64,000 nucleotides of DNA, from contig CP143429.1 of assembly GCA_039636775.1 (NCBI GenBank), positions 1,240,001 to 1,304,000 of the forward strand, written 5' to 3'. The position numbers and the translations under genes are program-made. The DNA comes from Micrococcaceae bacterium Sec5.8 (GTDB lineage Bacteria; Actinomycetota; Actinomycetes; Actinomycetales; Micrococcaceae). A model generated the notes under the pieces. It did no database searches. It had not been told where the DNA came from and saw only the letters and a list, made by a program, of their open reading frames with translations. Shown here piece after piece: positions 10,046 to 17,575 of this stretch; the first letter of the stretch is position 1; each line of letters opens with the position of its first letter.

Positions 10046-10162
10046 CCGTTGGATTTTTCCGGCGGCCCCGCCCCTGCGCCGGGCGGCTTGCGATCTTCGA
10101 TCGCAACCGCCCGGCTCCGGCAGGCCCGATGCCACTCCCAGGCCGCCGGAAAAATCCAACGG
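10046..10162 (+). repeat. Large nested inverted repeat between infB and rbfA
   Basis: The infB-rbfA gap (10016-10262) is dominated by a perfect 22-bp inverted repeat with arms 10046-10067 and 10141-10162; each arm contains CCGGAAAAATCC or its complement. Nested inside is a second stem (10078-10094 with 10099-10115) pairing GCCGGGCGG with CCGCCCGGC and TTGCGAT with ATCGCAA around a five-base CTTCG turn. The RNA could fold into a long branched hairpin. No clean U-tract follows, so a simple intrinsic terminator is unlikely. It could be a processing or attenuation element, or a REP/MITE-like repeat. Confidence 0.8.
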
Positions 10163-10262
10163 GAGTCCGTCGTAGGCTTGCCTTAGGCGCGTGGCACCAA
10201 ACTCACCAATGTGCGGCTCGTGTTCCGGCGCCGTCGTACATCCAAATTTTTTAGGAGTGGAA

Positions 10263-10772
10263 ATGGCTGATCCCGCACGGGCTGCCAAGTTGGCGCAGCG
10301 GATTAGGGTTGTTGTTGCTGAGGCCCTGGGCCGCAGGGTCAAGGATCCCCGGCTGGAGGGCGTCACGGTCACCGATGCACGGGTGACCAATGATCTGCAG
10401 CACGCCACGATTTATTACACCGTGTTCGGTGACGAGCTGGCCCAGGCCGAGGCCGCCAAGGGCCTGGAGAAGGCCAAGGGCGTATTGCGCCAGGAAGTTG
10501 GCCGCAACGTCACCGTCCGGCTGACGCCCACCCTGGAATTCGTTGCGGACCAGATCCCGGTAGTGGCCTCGAACCTTGAGGAGCTGCTTCGGGCCGCGAA
10601 GAAGCGCGACGCCGAGGTAGCCGCCCTCGCTGCCAGCGCCAAGCACGCCGGTGATGCCGACCCGTACAAGAGCGATGTCCCGCAGGACGTGGAGCTCGAT
10701 GAGGACGACTTCGACGAAGAGGACCAGGACCTCAGCGACGGGAATGCCCTCGACGGGGACAACAGCAAGTAG
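10263..10772 (+). CDS. rbfA: Ribosome-binding factor A
   Basis: 169-aa RbfA, a cold-shock-associated KH-fold protein that binds the 30S subunit near helix 1 of 16S rRNA during late maturation. The family hallmarks are RVKDPRLEGVTVTDARVTNDLQ (split over residues 24-45) and VRLTPTLEFVAD near residue 81. The C-terminus (from about residue 120) is a long acidic Asp/Glu tail, a common actinobacterial extension. The ATG at 10263 with TAGGAG upstream is preferred to the in-frame start at 10191, which would add a non-homologous leader. It is separated from infB by the nested inverted repeat. Confidence 0.94.
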   Translation: MADPARAAKLAQRIRVVVAEALGRRVKDPRLEGVTVTDARVTNDLQHATIYYTVFGDELAQAEAAKGLEKAKGVLRQEVGRNVTVRLTPTLEFVADQIPVVASNLEELLRAAKKRDAEVAALAASAKHAGDADPYKSDVPQDVELDEDDFDEEDQDLSDGNALDGDNSK

Positions 10773-10812
10773 TCCACTCACGGAAGTGGTCCGGCGCTGC
10801 CCGGAACCGCAG

Positions 10813-10847
10813 GAATGGCCGGTCCCGGCAAGGGACCGGCCATTCTT
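10813..10847 (+). terminator. Hairpin terminator after rbfA
   Basis: A perfect 14-bp stem (10813-10826 with 10832-10845) with a GGCAA loop is followed by TTGTCC. It lies between the convergent rbfA and ScyD-like genes and could serve both strands; the U-tract is short. Confidence 0.7.
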
Positions 10848-10868
10848 GTCCGGTAAGAGAGGCCCGGG

Positions 10869-12041
10869 TCACGACGTCGTTGCGCCGTTGTGCCGTCCCG
10901 AGTCGAGGTCCAGGTACACAACCTGGCCGTCGGGCGGACCGCCGGCCCCTGGCAAGGCGTTGACCGTTGCGTAGAGGGTGCTCCCGCAGAGGTCGACGTC
11001 GGCCGTGAAGCTGGCTGCCAGCACCACTGTCTGATCACCGGAGTCGGGGTCGATTCGAAGGACTCCTTCGCCGAACAGGGACGCGACATAGATCTCACCG
11101 TCCTCGGCGAGCGCGAGGCCGGTGGGAGACATGATGTTTTCCGCCACGAGCTCCACTTCGTCCTCGTCCGGGTTCACCTTGAAGATCGCCCCGCGCGGGC
11201 CCAGTGCCGGATCTTCAGGTCCGCCCGGGAGCGAGGTCACGTACAGGTAACCGTCAGGGCCGACGGCGACATCGGTCGGGACGGCTTCGAAGTCGTACGT
11301 TGTTCCGACGACGCAGTCCGGCAGGCCGTTGGAGGCCGCGGCTTCCGCAGTGATCGTGTACGGCCGCGGCGGCAGGACAGCGACAGTCGTGGTCTTGCCG
11401 CTGTTGGCATCAACCGACACCACACTGTTGGCGCCGGCGTCGGCGACATAGAAGGTCCCGTCGGTGACGGCAATGGCGTACGGATGCGAGTCGACGTCGC
11501 CGTCGTAGCTGGCCGGCATGTTGACGGGCAGTTGCGCAGCGCAGCCCTCGGGCAGGTCACGGAAGCCGTACCGGGTGGTGCCGTCGGGGTTTGCGCCAAC
11601 TTCGAGGGCGGCGAAATCGCCCACCGTGTGCTGATGCCCGTCTTCGTCGATCACGCGGACGTGGCCGGCCAGTTCAGCCGGGTCCGGGCCGGCGCCCCGG
11701 CTCTCCAGCACGTACGTCGTCCCCTCGTGCCGGGCATTACCTGAAATATCCCAGTCCGGGGTTTCGTAGAGGACTTTCTGGTTTCCGCCGGAGTCCACCT
11801 GCGTCAGACGGCCGGCGAAGGACTCACTCACCGTGACTGATCCGTGGTGCCCGGCACTGAGGGACAGCGGACCCACCAGCCTTCCGGTGAGCACCACGGG
11901 GGTGTCGTCGGCTGCACCGCCCGCAGCCTCGGTTGAGACCGTGGTTGAGGCCACCGCCGGGACCGCGCCGGCGGGCGCTCCGGCGGCGACGAAGACGGCA
12001 GCGAGGGCGGCCGTGGCGAGTAATGACAAGTGCTTTCTCAT
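10869..12041 (-). CDS. ScyD/ScyE family secreted beta-propeller-like protein
   Basis: 390-aa exported protein. The Sec signal peptide is clear (MRKHLSLLATAALAAVFVAA, Ala-rich cleavage region around 25-32). The mature protein resembles the ScyD/ScyE family: repeated blade-like segments with NHL-type phrases such as PTDVAVGPDGYLYVTSLPGG, PTGLALAEDGEIYVASL and HPYAIAVTDGTFYVADAGAN. Cyanobacterial homologues sit in scytonemin clusters, but actinobacterial copies are standalone secreted proteins of unknown role. GGGAG is placed well before the ATG at 12041. The frame opens farther upstream only because the 9-bp promoter-region repeats contain no stop. Confidence 0.85.
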   Translation of the reverse strand: MRKHLSLLATAALAAVFVAAGAPAGAVPAVASTTVSTEAAGGAADDTPVVLTGRLVGPLSLSAGHHGSVTVSESFAGRLTQVDSGGNQKVLYETPDWDISGNARHEGTTYVLESRGAGPDPAELAGHVRVIDEDGHQHTVGDFAALEVGANPDGTTRYGFRDLPEGCAAQLPVNMPASYDGDVDSHPYAIAVTDGTFYVADAGANSVVSVDANSGKTTTVAVLPPRPYTITAEAAASNGLPDCVVGTTYDFEAVPTDVAVGPDGYLYVTSLPGGPEDPALGPRGAIFKVNPDEDEVELVAENIMSPTGLALAEDGEIYVASLFGEGVLRIDPDSGDQTVVLAASFTADVDLCGSTLYATVNALPGAGGPPDGQVVYLDLDSGRHNGATTS

Positions 12042-12354
12042 GGTTGGCTCCCGTGGCGAATGATGGCGTATCGATGTTGTCGAGACCACTGAGACCACTG
12101 AGACCACTGAGACCGGTAGCGCGGCGGCCGGACGAGTTCCGGCGGCCCCCACTGCGGATATTAGGCTGTTGAAGCAGCAAAGTCGATGCCTCCGCGGGCC
12201 TCGGACCCCTGTCTCGGAATGTGCCGGGCCCGCGTCCGCGCGGGGCGTCGTCCGCGCGGGGCCTCGGGGGCCGGGGCCTTTGGACTCTAGGCGCGATCCG
12301 CGCGGGGGCGTCCCATGAAATCATGACTGCAGGAACTCGGGAAGGCGGCGGGCC
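12042..12354. promoter_or_regulatory. Divergent intergenic region, ScyD-like / thioredoxin
   Basis: This 313-nt gap between divergent genes holds no credible gene. Near the ScyD-like start are 9-bp tandem repeats (12082-12117). Around 12234-12262 there are two copies of GTCCGCGCGGGGC. No convincing -35/-10 pair was found by eye on either strand. Confidence 0.4.
12082..12117. repeat. 9-bp tandem repeat upstream of the ScyD-like gene
   Basis: GAGACCACT is repeated perfectly at 12082, 12091 and 12100, followed by a degenerate GAGACCGGT at 12109. It begins 41 nt upstream of the ScyD-like start codon, so it lies in or near its promoter/leader. Confidence 0.85.
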
Positions 12355-12792
12355 GTGGGCTCCAGCCTGATCACGTGTCCGAACTGCGGGAAGACCAATC
12401 GGGTTCCGGCGGCCGCCACCGGTCATCCCCGGTGCGGCAGCTGCCGCAAGGACCTTCCCTGGATTGTCGATGCCGGGGATACGGACTTCGGTGTCATTGC
12501 GGAGCAATCCTCGACGCCGGCCCTCATCGATTTCTGGGCCGCCTGGTGTGGTCCCTGCCGCATGGTCAGCCCCGTGCTGGACAAGCTCGCGCAGGAGCGT
12601 GCAGGCCAGGTCAAACTCGTTAAGGTCGACGTCGACAAGTCGCCAGGACTTTCGCGGCGCTTCGAGGTCCAGGCCATTCCAACCATCCTGCTGATCAGGG
12701 ACCGCAAAGTGGTGGCCCGCCAGGCCGGCGCTCCGCCGGCGGCGGCCCTGCGGCGCTGGCTCGACGACGCCCTGGCGGCGGGGCCGCCGTGA
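12355..12792 (+). CDS. trxC: Thioredoxin with N-terminal zinc ribbon (thioredoxin 2 type)
   Basis: 145-aa thioredoxin-2-like disulfide reductase. Residues 8-30 carry two CxxC pairs (C8/C11 and C27/C30), the TrxC-type zinc ribbon. The thioredoxin domain follows, with active site WCGPC at residues 64-68 and the cis-proline segment AIPTILL near 107. Zinc-ribbon thioredoxins reduce cytoplasmic disulfides and are often induced by oxidative stress. GTG start with GGGAAGG upstream. The next gene, a Trypco1-like protein, follows within 30 nt and is probably co-transcribed. Confidence 0.88.
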   Translation: MGSSLITCPNCGKTNRVPAAATGHPRCGSCRKDLPWIVDAGDTDFGVIAEQSSTPALIDFWAAWCGPCRMVSPVLDKLAQERAGQVKLVKVDVDKSPGLSRRFEVQAIPTILLIRDRKVVARQAGAPPAAALRRWLDDALAAGPP

Positions 12793-12820
12793 TCGTCATT
12801 TTGCCGAGATGGAGAAAACA

Positions 12821-13180
12821 ATGACCGCGATATTGCGCTACGAAGTAGGTTCCGGAACGGTGCTGGTCGAAGCCGCGGATGACAGCTTCGGCGTCGAACG
12901 GCCCGCGCGAAACGAGCAGGGAATTACCGATGCCGGGCGGCGGCTCGAGGATGCCCTCGCCGCCATCCGGCCAGCAGCCACCGCGGCCGCGGACGTCCTG
13001 AAGGAGGTCGCGGCGGAGCACCTGGAGCTTCAGTTCGGCGTGAAGCTGGCCGGTGAGGCAGGGGCCATCATCGCGCGGAACTGCTCAGAGGCCCACTTCA
13101 TCGTCACGCTCTCTTTCACCCGCGCAATCATGCACGCGCAGGCGGCGTCACTCTCACCGGAGGATGAGATCACGCTGTGA
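12821..13180 (+). CDS. CU044_2847/Trypco1-like small protein
   Basis: 119-aa protein resembling the trypsin-co-occurring domain 1 (Trypco1, CU044_2847) family: an N-terminal beta strand pair (LRYEVGSGTVLVEA), an Ala-rich helix (DALAAIRPAATAAADVL) and a C-terminal ELQFGVKLAGEAGAIIA signature. The family is predicted to be an adaptor or sensor domain in bacterial conflict-type systems with trypsin-like or other effectors, but no such partner is adjacent here. The ATG at 12821 has GGAGA in good position; the in-frame ATG at 12809 overlaps that motif and is less likely. Confidence 0.7.
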   Translation: MTAILRYEVGSGTVLVEAADDSFGVERPARNEQGITDAGRRLEDALAAIRPAATAAADVLKEVAAEHLELQFGVKLAGEAGAIIARNCSEAHFIVTLSFTRAIMHAQAASLSPEDEITL

Positions 13181-13221
13181 GACAGTCCACCCGACTGCCA
13201 CTTTGGCAGGAGGGCGCTGGA

Positions 13222-13419
13222 TCAACGGCGCCGGCCGCGACCCAAAACGCCCAGGAAGGGCGATCCCATGCCGAGCACGAAACCGAAGTCGTACCAGTTG
13301 CCGGCGCGGGCCGTGTTGTAAAAGGGGAACTCGCTCCACTGCCCGAACACATGCACGATCAGCACTATCCACGCCGTAAGTCCGTTCCAAATGCCCCACA
13401 ACAAGTCTTGCCACCACAT
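13222..13419 (-). CDS. Small membrane protein, function unknown
   Basis: 65-aa protein starting MWWQDLLWGIWNGLTAWIV, with one clear hydrophobic helix (about residues 8-26) and a second moderately hydrophobic segment (about 45-60) ending in a basic GRGRRR tail. The Trp-rich amphipathic N-terminus suggests a membrane-interface helix. GGGAGG eight bases before the ATG at 13419 strongly supports this start over the longer upstream frame. No family was recognised. It is convergent with the Trypco1-like gene. Confidence 0.65.
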   Translation of the reverse strand: MWWQDLLWGIWNGLTAWIVLIVHVFGQWSEFPFYNTARAGNWYDFGFVLGMGSPFLGVLGRGRRR

Positions 13420-13587
13420 GTGTGCCTCCCTGACCGAACGCTGGATCGCCTCGTGCGCCCCGGACCGGATGGTTCCGAAACCACCGGCGAAGTGCAGAGG
13501 CTGCGCCCAGAGTATGCGCTGCCGTGCCGCAACGGTAGGGGACTGCGGCCCCTTAGGCCGCCGGCTCCCCATGCGAGGCGCCGGCCC

Positions 13588-14745
13588 TCAGCCGACCCGG
13601 GCGGGTAACCTGCCGAGGCCTTCCACGAGATCGGCCTGGCTGGTGCAGAGTGCGATCCGGATCCAGCCTTCGCCAATTGAACCAAACGCGGTGCCCGGGG
13701 CGAAGGAGACGCCGGACTCCGCGAGAAACGTCCGGACCCAGGCCCGCACATTCCCGCCGCTGGCGTGGGACACATCAGCCCACAGGTAGAAAGCTCCCTG
13801 CGCCGTCAGGAACGGGATGCCCTTGGACTCCAATACCGCCGAGGCAGCATCCCGGTTGGCCCGGTAGTGCCCGCGGGCGTGGCTGACGTAATCCTGGGGG
13901 CCGGTCAGCGCCGCCAACGCCGCGTACTGCGACGGTGCGGCGACGCAGGAAACAATCGCCTCCATCACGTTGTTCATTTTCTGCTCCAAGCCCGGAGGGC
14001 AAACCAGCGCACCGATACGGAGCCCGGTCAGACCGTACGTTTTGGAAAGGGTGAGCGAGGTGAACACCCTTGCCTCGCCCGGCGCGTCACTGTCGAAGCG
14101 GGCAGGACTGACATGCGGGACGTCGTAAGTGAACGCTTCGTAGCATTCGTCGGAAATAATCCATAGGTCACGCCGGACCGCCAGTTCCACGAGGCTGCGG
14201 GTGAGCTCTTCACCCAGGACCGCGCCCAGCGGATTGGAGGGTGAATTCAGGATCAAGACCTTGGTTCGAGCGGTGATGAGTTCCTCGATGTCCTCGATCC
14301 GGGGCTGGAAATCATGCTCGGGATACAGCGGGTACTGCACCGGGACGGCGTGCAGCAGGCTGGAGGTCATGGCGAAGGTTGGATAGCCCGGATTGGGGAT
14401 CAGGATTTCGTCGCCAGGGGCGAGCAGCAGGCTCATCGCGAAATGCAGGCCCTGCTGGGCGCCGCCGACAACGTACACGCGGTCCGCTCCGACCGGCGTC
14501 GCGTTGTGCTCCCGGAACCTGGCCGCGAACGCCTCCCGCAGGGCCGGGATGCCGGCGTTGGGGGTGTAATTCGTTTCGTCGCGGTCCAGGCAGGCCATCC
14601 CGGCCTCGAGGATATGGCGGGGCACAGCGAAACCTGGTTCGCCGATGCTCAGCACGATGGCGCCAGGCGTCCGCCAGGCGGCTTCGGTGATTTCGCGGAT
14701 CTGGTTTACGGGAACGTCGCGGACGTGGGCAGCAAGCTCGGGCAT
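13588..14745 (-). CDS. Class I/II PLP-dependent aminotransferase
   Basis: 385-aa fold-type I aminotransferase. Visible motifs are NSPSNP (168-173), SDECYE (198-203) with the PLP-ring aspartate and tyrosine, and the Schiff-base lysine K235 in LTLSKTYGLTGLRIG. This pattern fits the aspartate/aromatic/branched-chain aminotransferase group (PF00155); the substrate is not determinable. AGGA lies 8 nt before the ATG at 14745; an ATG three codons earlier (14754) is an alternative. It is divergent from truB, with only about 70 nt between start codons. Confidence 0.88.
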   Translation of the reverse strand: MPELAAHVRDVPVNQIREITEAAWRTPGAIVLSIGEPGFAVPRHILEAGMACLDRDETNYTPNAGIPALREAFAARFREHNATPVGADRVYVVGGAQQGLHFAMSLLLAPGDEILIPNPGYPTFAMTSSLLHAVPVQYPLYPEHDFQPRIEDIEELITARTKVLILNSPSNPLGAVLGEELTRSLVELAVRRDLWIISDECYEAFTYDVPHVSPARFDSDAPGEARVFTSLTLSKTYGLTGLRIGALVCPPGLEQKMNNVMEAIVSCVAAPSQYAALAALTGPQDYVSHARGHYRANRDAASAVLESKGIPFLTAQGAFYLWADVSHASGGNVRAWVRTFLAESGVSFAPGTAFGSIGEGWIRIALCTSQADLVEGLGRLPARVG

Positions 14746-14814
14746 GTCTGCCATCCTAACTGCCGCAACTGTTCCGGCGCCGGGGGCCACCGTGGCGCAG
14801 ATATACTGGGAAGC

Positions 14815-15768
14815 GTGCTTTCTGGACTGGTAATAGTGGACAAGCCGCAAGGCTGGACCAGCCACGACGTGGTTGGACGGATGCGGCGGCTCGCCGGTAC
14901 CCGGAAGGTGGGCCACGCCGGCACCCTGGATCCCATGGCGACGGGCGTTCTGGTGGTCGGGATTAATAAGGCCACCCGCCTGCTCACCTACATTGTGGGC
15001 ACCTCCAAGACCTATACAGCGACCATCCGGCTCGGGGAATCCACCATCACCGACGACGCCGAGGGTGAGGTCACCGCCGTCCGCAGCGCCGCCGCCGTAA
15101 CCGAAGAAGCGGTCCGCTCCGGCGTCGCCGCCCTGACCGGGGAGATCCAGCAGGTTCCCAGCAGCGTCAGCGCCATCAAGGTCAACGGCGAGCGCGCCTA
15201 CGCCCGTGTCCGCTCCGGTGAGGAAGTCACGTTGGCCGCCCGGCCGGTCACCATTCACCGCTTCGAGGTCCACGGGCTCCGTCCGGTGCGCGAGGGTGAG
15301 GTGCTGGATGTGGACGTCACCGTGGAATGTTCCTCCGGCACGTACATCCGGGCGTTGGCCCGCGACCTCGGCGAGGCGCTCGGCGTCGGCGGCCACCTGA
15401 CAGCGCTGCGCCGTACCCAGGTGGGCCCCTACACGCTGGACCAGGCGCGCACCCTCGAACAGCTCGCTGCGGAACTCGACGTACTGGAGATGTCCCTGGC
15501 CGCCCGGGCGCTCATGCCCAACCGTGAACTCAGCGAGGCGGAAACCACCGAGATTTCGTTTGGCCGCAGGATCGCTGCGGGGGCGGACGCCGGCACCCCA
15601 CACGCTGCCACGGCGGACAACCCGGCAGCGGCCTTTGCTCCGGACGGAACCCTCGTGGCCCTGCTCGCGGACAAGGGGGGCTACGCCAAGCCGGTGCTGG
15701 TCTTCGCGCCGGACAACGAGAAGCGCGCCCCGAAGCAGGCCCCGACCGAACAGCAGGCCGGGACCTAG
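14815..15768 (+). CDS. truB: tRNA pseudouridine(55) synthase TruB
   Basis: 317-aa TruB, which isomerises U55 to pseudouridine in the T-loop of tRNAs. The N-terminus SGLVIVDKPQGWTSHDVV and the catalytic aspartate D39 in GHAGTLDPMATGVLVVG are diagnostic; the RTxVGPYTL region and a C-terminal PUA-like segment follow. The start is GTG at 14815, with GGGAAG just upstream; the in-frame ORF reaching back to 14314 lies antisense to the aminotransferase and is not used. Its stop overlaps the GTG of the next membrane-protein gene by one base. Confidence 0.95.
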   Translation: MLSGLVIVDKPQGWTSHDVVGRMRRLAGTRKVGHAGTLDPMATGVLVVGINKATRLLTYIVGTSKTYTATIRLGESTITDDAEGEVTAVRSAAAVTEEAVRSGVAALTGEIQQVPSSVSAIKVNGERAYARVRSGEEVTLAARPVTIHRFEVHGLRPVREGEVLDVDVTVECSSGTYIRALARDLGEALGVGGHLTALRRTQVGPYTLDQARTLEQLAAELDVLEMSLAARALMPNRELSEAETTEISFGRRIAAGADAGTPHAATADNPAAAFAPDGTLVALLADKGGYAKPVLVFAPDNEKRAPKQAPTEQQAGT

Positions 15769-16121
15769 TGGACGCGTACTTCTACATCGTTCTGGTGGTG
15801 GGGCTGATCTCCACCGTCCTCTGCCTCTCCGCCGGCATCCTCAAGAAGGCTCCAAACGACACGACGATCCTCTCGGTCGCCGCCGTCGAGCTCTCCCTGC
15901 TGGTATACCTCGTCGGTTCGATCATCCGGGTCGCGGGCGGGGAGCAGATCGCGGGGGAGCCGTGGGAGTTCTGGGGCTACCTGCTGACGGCACTGCTCCT
16001 GCCGGTCGGAGCGGTGTACTGGGCCATCCTGGAACGCACCCGCTGGAGCAACTTCGTGTTGGCCGCTGTCGGCGTCACCGCTCTGGTGATGGCGGCCCGA
16101 ATGAATCAAATCTGGTACTGA
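15768..16121 (+). CDS. Conserved actinobacterial membrane protein (three to four TM)
   Basis: 117-aa integral membrane protein with hydrophobic segments at about residues 5-24, 36-55, 68-88 and 95-110 and short polar loops. No catalytic motif is seen. It is translationally coupled to truB (TAGTG overlap) and followed 19 nt later by another membrane protein; the pair recurs next to truB in related actinobacteria, to my recollection. Function unknown. GTG start. Confidence 0.7.
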   Translation: MDAYFYIVLVVGLISTVLCLSAGILKKAPNDTTILSVAAVELSLLVYLVGSIIRVAGGEQIAGEPWEFWGYLLTALLLPVGAVYWAILERTRWSNFVLAAVGVTALVMAARMNQIWY

Positions 16122-16140
16122 CGTGGAAGAGGCAAAGAAC

Positions 16141-16629
16141 GTGACGGCAAAACCCTCGCACGAGGACATCGGAACCACACCCAACCCGTCGCCGGGTCCG
16201 GCGGCCGCCGGAACGAAGCGGGATACCCGCAACACCGGCCCGGGCCGGCTGCTGATCGCCGTCTACGCTGTGTTCGCTATCTCGGCGACAGCCCGGGCCG
16301 GTTACCAGATTCTCACCAAGTTCTCCGAGGCGCCGGTAGCCTATCTGCTGTCGGCGTTCGCCGCCGTCGTCTATCTCGTGGCGACTGTCTCCCTCGCCAA
16401 AGCCGGCCGCACCTGGTTCAAGGTCTCCGTGGCAGCGGTGCTCGTGGAACTGGTGGGTGTGTTGGTAGTCGGTGCACTCAGTGTCTTCGACTCGGTCAAC
16501 TTCCCGCACGAGACGGTCTGGTCCTTGTTTGGTCGCGGCTATGCGTTCATTCCGCTGCTGCTGCCAGTCCTCGGCCTCATCTGGCTGTACCGCCGCCGTC
16601 CCGCGCCGAAGCAGCCCCGGGAGTCCTAG
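16141..16629 (+). CDS. Conserved membrane protein (four TM)
   Basis: 162-aa protein with a polar, Pro/Thr-rich N-terminal 35 residues, then four hydrophobic segments (about 38-58, 67-90, 99-119, 130-150) and a basic C-terminus. The segment RAGYQILTKFSEAPVAYLL between the first two helices looks conserved-type. GGAAGAGG lies 8 nt before the GTG at 16141, favouring it over the GTG at 16123. It probably shares an operon with truB and the preceding membrane protein. The stop overlaps the convergent Nudix stop in a CTAG. Function unknown. Confidence 0.7.
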   Translation: MTAKPSHEDIGTTPNPSPGPAAAGTKRDTRNTGPGRLLIAVYAVFAISATARAGYQILTKFSEAPVAYLLSAFAAVVYLVATVSLAKAGRTWFKVSVAAVLVELVGVLVVGALSVFDSVNFPHETVWSLFGRGYAFIPLLLPVLGLIWLYRRRPAPKQPRES

Positions 16630-17225
16630 CCGGGGGTACTGTCAGTTCCGGCGTCGAGCCCCAACAGCCTGCGGCGCAGGACCGGCCAGGCCGCGCCAAA
16701 GCCGGGATGCAATTCCTTGTCGCCGACGAGCTCAACCGGCACCCACTGCAGCTCCAGGCTTTCCGGGTCGCTGATCTCCGGTTCAAACGCCGCTACAACC
16801 TCGACGGCGACAGTGGTGTAGGTCCAATATCCGATGTCGAAGACCGAGGTGAACAGTACGCGGACGTTTTCCGGCGGGACGGCAGCTTCTTCTTTTGCCT
16901 CGCGCAGAGCGCCGTGGACAGCCTCTTCGCCCTGGTGCAAGGCTCCGCCCGGTAGTCCCCAGGTGCCGCCCTGATCGCTCCACAGGGCGCGGTGCTGGAG
17001 CAGGATGCCCTTGGCGGAATCGTGGACGAGGAGGCCTGCCGAGCCAAAGCGCCCCCAGAACCGTCCGCGGTTTCCCTCAACCCAGGCGTCACCGGGATCA
17101 CGGGGTCCGTGGGGGCGGCGCAACTCAATGGGAAGCTCGGTTTGTGCGGCGGGGAGCTGTGAGCCGCTGGGCCGCGCGTCGTGGGGGAGCGCAGGGCTCG
17201 AGGTCGGGGCAACAGGGCTGTCCAT
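16626..17225 (-). CDS. Nudix hydrolase
   Basis: 199-aa Nudix-family pyrophosphohydrolase. The Nudix box is present from G94 to E113 (GALHQGEEAVHGALREAKEE), matching Gx5Ex7REUxEE; the following Gly of the consensus is replaced by Ala. The N-terminal 45 residues are proline-rich and not part of the fold. Substrate (nucleoside triphosphate, sugar nucleotide or other) cannot be told. Start chosen at the ATG 17225; a GTG at 17246 is in frame. The stop shares CTAG with the convergent membrane-protein gene. Confidence 0.87.
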   Translation of the reverse strand: MDSPVAPTSSPALPHDARPSGSQLPAAQTELPIELRRPHGPRDPGDAWVEGNRGRFWGRFGSAGLLVHDSAKGILLQHRALWSDQGGTWGLPGGALHQGEEAVHGALREAKEEAAVPPENVRVLFTSVFDIGYWTYTTVAVEVVAAFEPEISDPESLELQWVPVELVGDKELHPGFGAAWPVLRRRLLGLDAGTDSTPG

Positions 17226-17307
17226 GCCCCCAGTTTCCCACGGCACTGCCCGTGTCGGCCGAAGTGTGACCTCGCGGGGCTGGCCTTGACGCCCGCGTGA
17301 ACCCCGT

Positions 17308-17336
17308 CCGTACCCGGGCCGAACAGCCCGGGACGG
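17308..17336. repeat. Inverted repeat upstream of the HNH locus
   Basis: Arms CCGT-A-CCCGGGC and GCCCGGG-ACGG pair around a CGAACA loop with one bulged A. It lies between the divergent Nudix and HNH genes, just before the duplicated HNH start region. It could be an operator or a cruciform; no U-tract follows. Confidence 0.45.
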
Positions 17337-17341
17337 TTAGT

Positions 17342-17575
17342 GTCACACCTGAAAAGTAGTGTTCAGTCATGGACGCCATTGGAGATTTCATCCCGATGCA
17401 GGCTACACAGCCTGACGCGGGAATACTCCTTGGAAGTCCCCGGATTGCGCCCGTTATTGTCACACCTCAAAAGTACTGTTGAGTCATGGAAGCCGTTGGA
17501 GATTTCATCCTGGTACAGGCCACCCGGCCTGGCGCCGGGATCCTCCCTGGCATTCCCCGGCTCGCGCCCGTTCCT
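17342..17575 (+). repeat. 117-bp diverged tandem duplication covering promoter and start of the HNH gene
   Basis: Segments 17342-17458 and 17459-17575 are related copies. Both begin TGTCACACCT-AAAAGTA-TGTT-AGTC directly before an ATG, then encode MxAxGDFI. The upstream motif is nearly identical in both copies, while the coding parts have diverged (20 of 29 residues identical). Copy 2 is the start of the full HNH gene; copy 1 ends at a TGA. Confidence 0.85.
17369..17482 (+). pseudogene. Truncated duplicate of the HNH gene start (37 codons)
   Basis: This frame starts at an ATG (17369) in the same context as the real HNH start, reads MDAIGDFIPMQATQPDAGIL, and terminates at TGA 17480-17482 inside the upstream motif of the second copy. 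It parallels the HNH N-terminus residue by residue for about 29 positions. It is either a relic of tandem duplication or a short leader peptide; both copies keep a -10-like TA(G/C)TGT six bases before the ATG. Confidence 0.6.

Noticed and set aside
7007..10408. A 1133-codon open frame antisense to infB
   Set aside because: It is a shadow created by GC-rich codon bias of infB; the product is low-complexity with no recognisable domain.
13194..13208. CTGCCA/TGGCAG hairpin between the Trypco1-like and small membrane genes
   Set aside because: Only six base pairs with no U-tract; too weak to call as a terminator.
14314..14814. N-terminal extension of truB back to 14314
   Set aside because: The region is the sense strand opposite the aminotransferase gene; TruB homology starts at the GTG 14815 with a Shine-Dalgarno.
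17308..17336. Inverted repeat considered as a terminator
   Set aside because: It lies between divergent genes and lacks a U-tract, so it cannot end either transcript.
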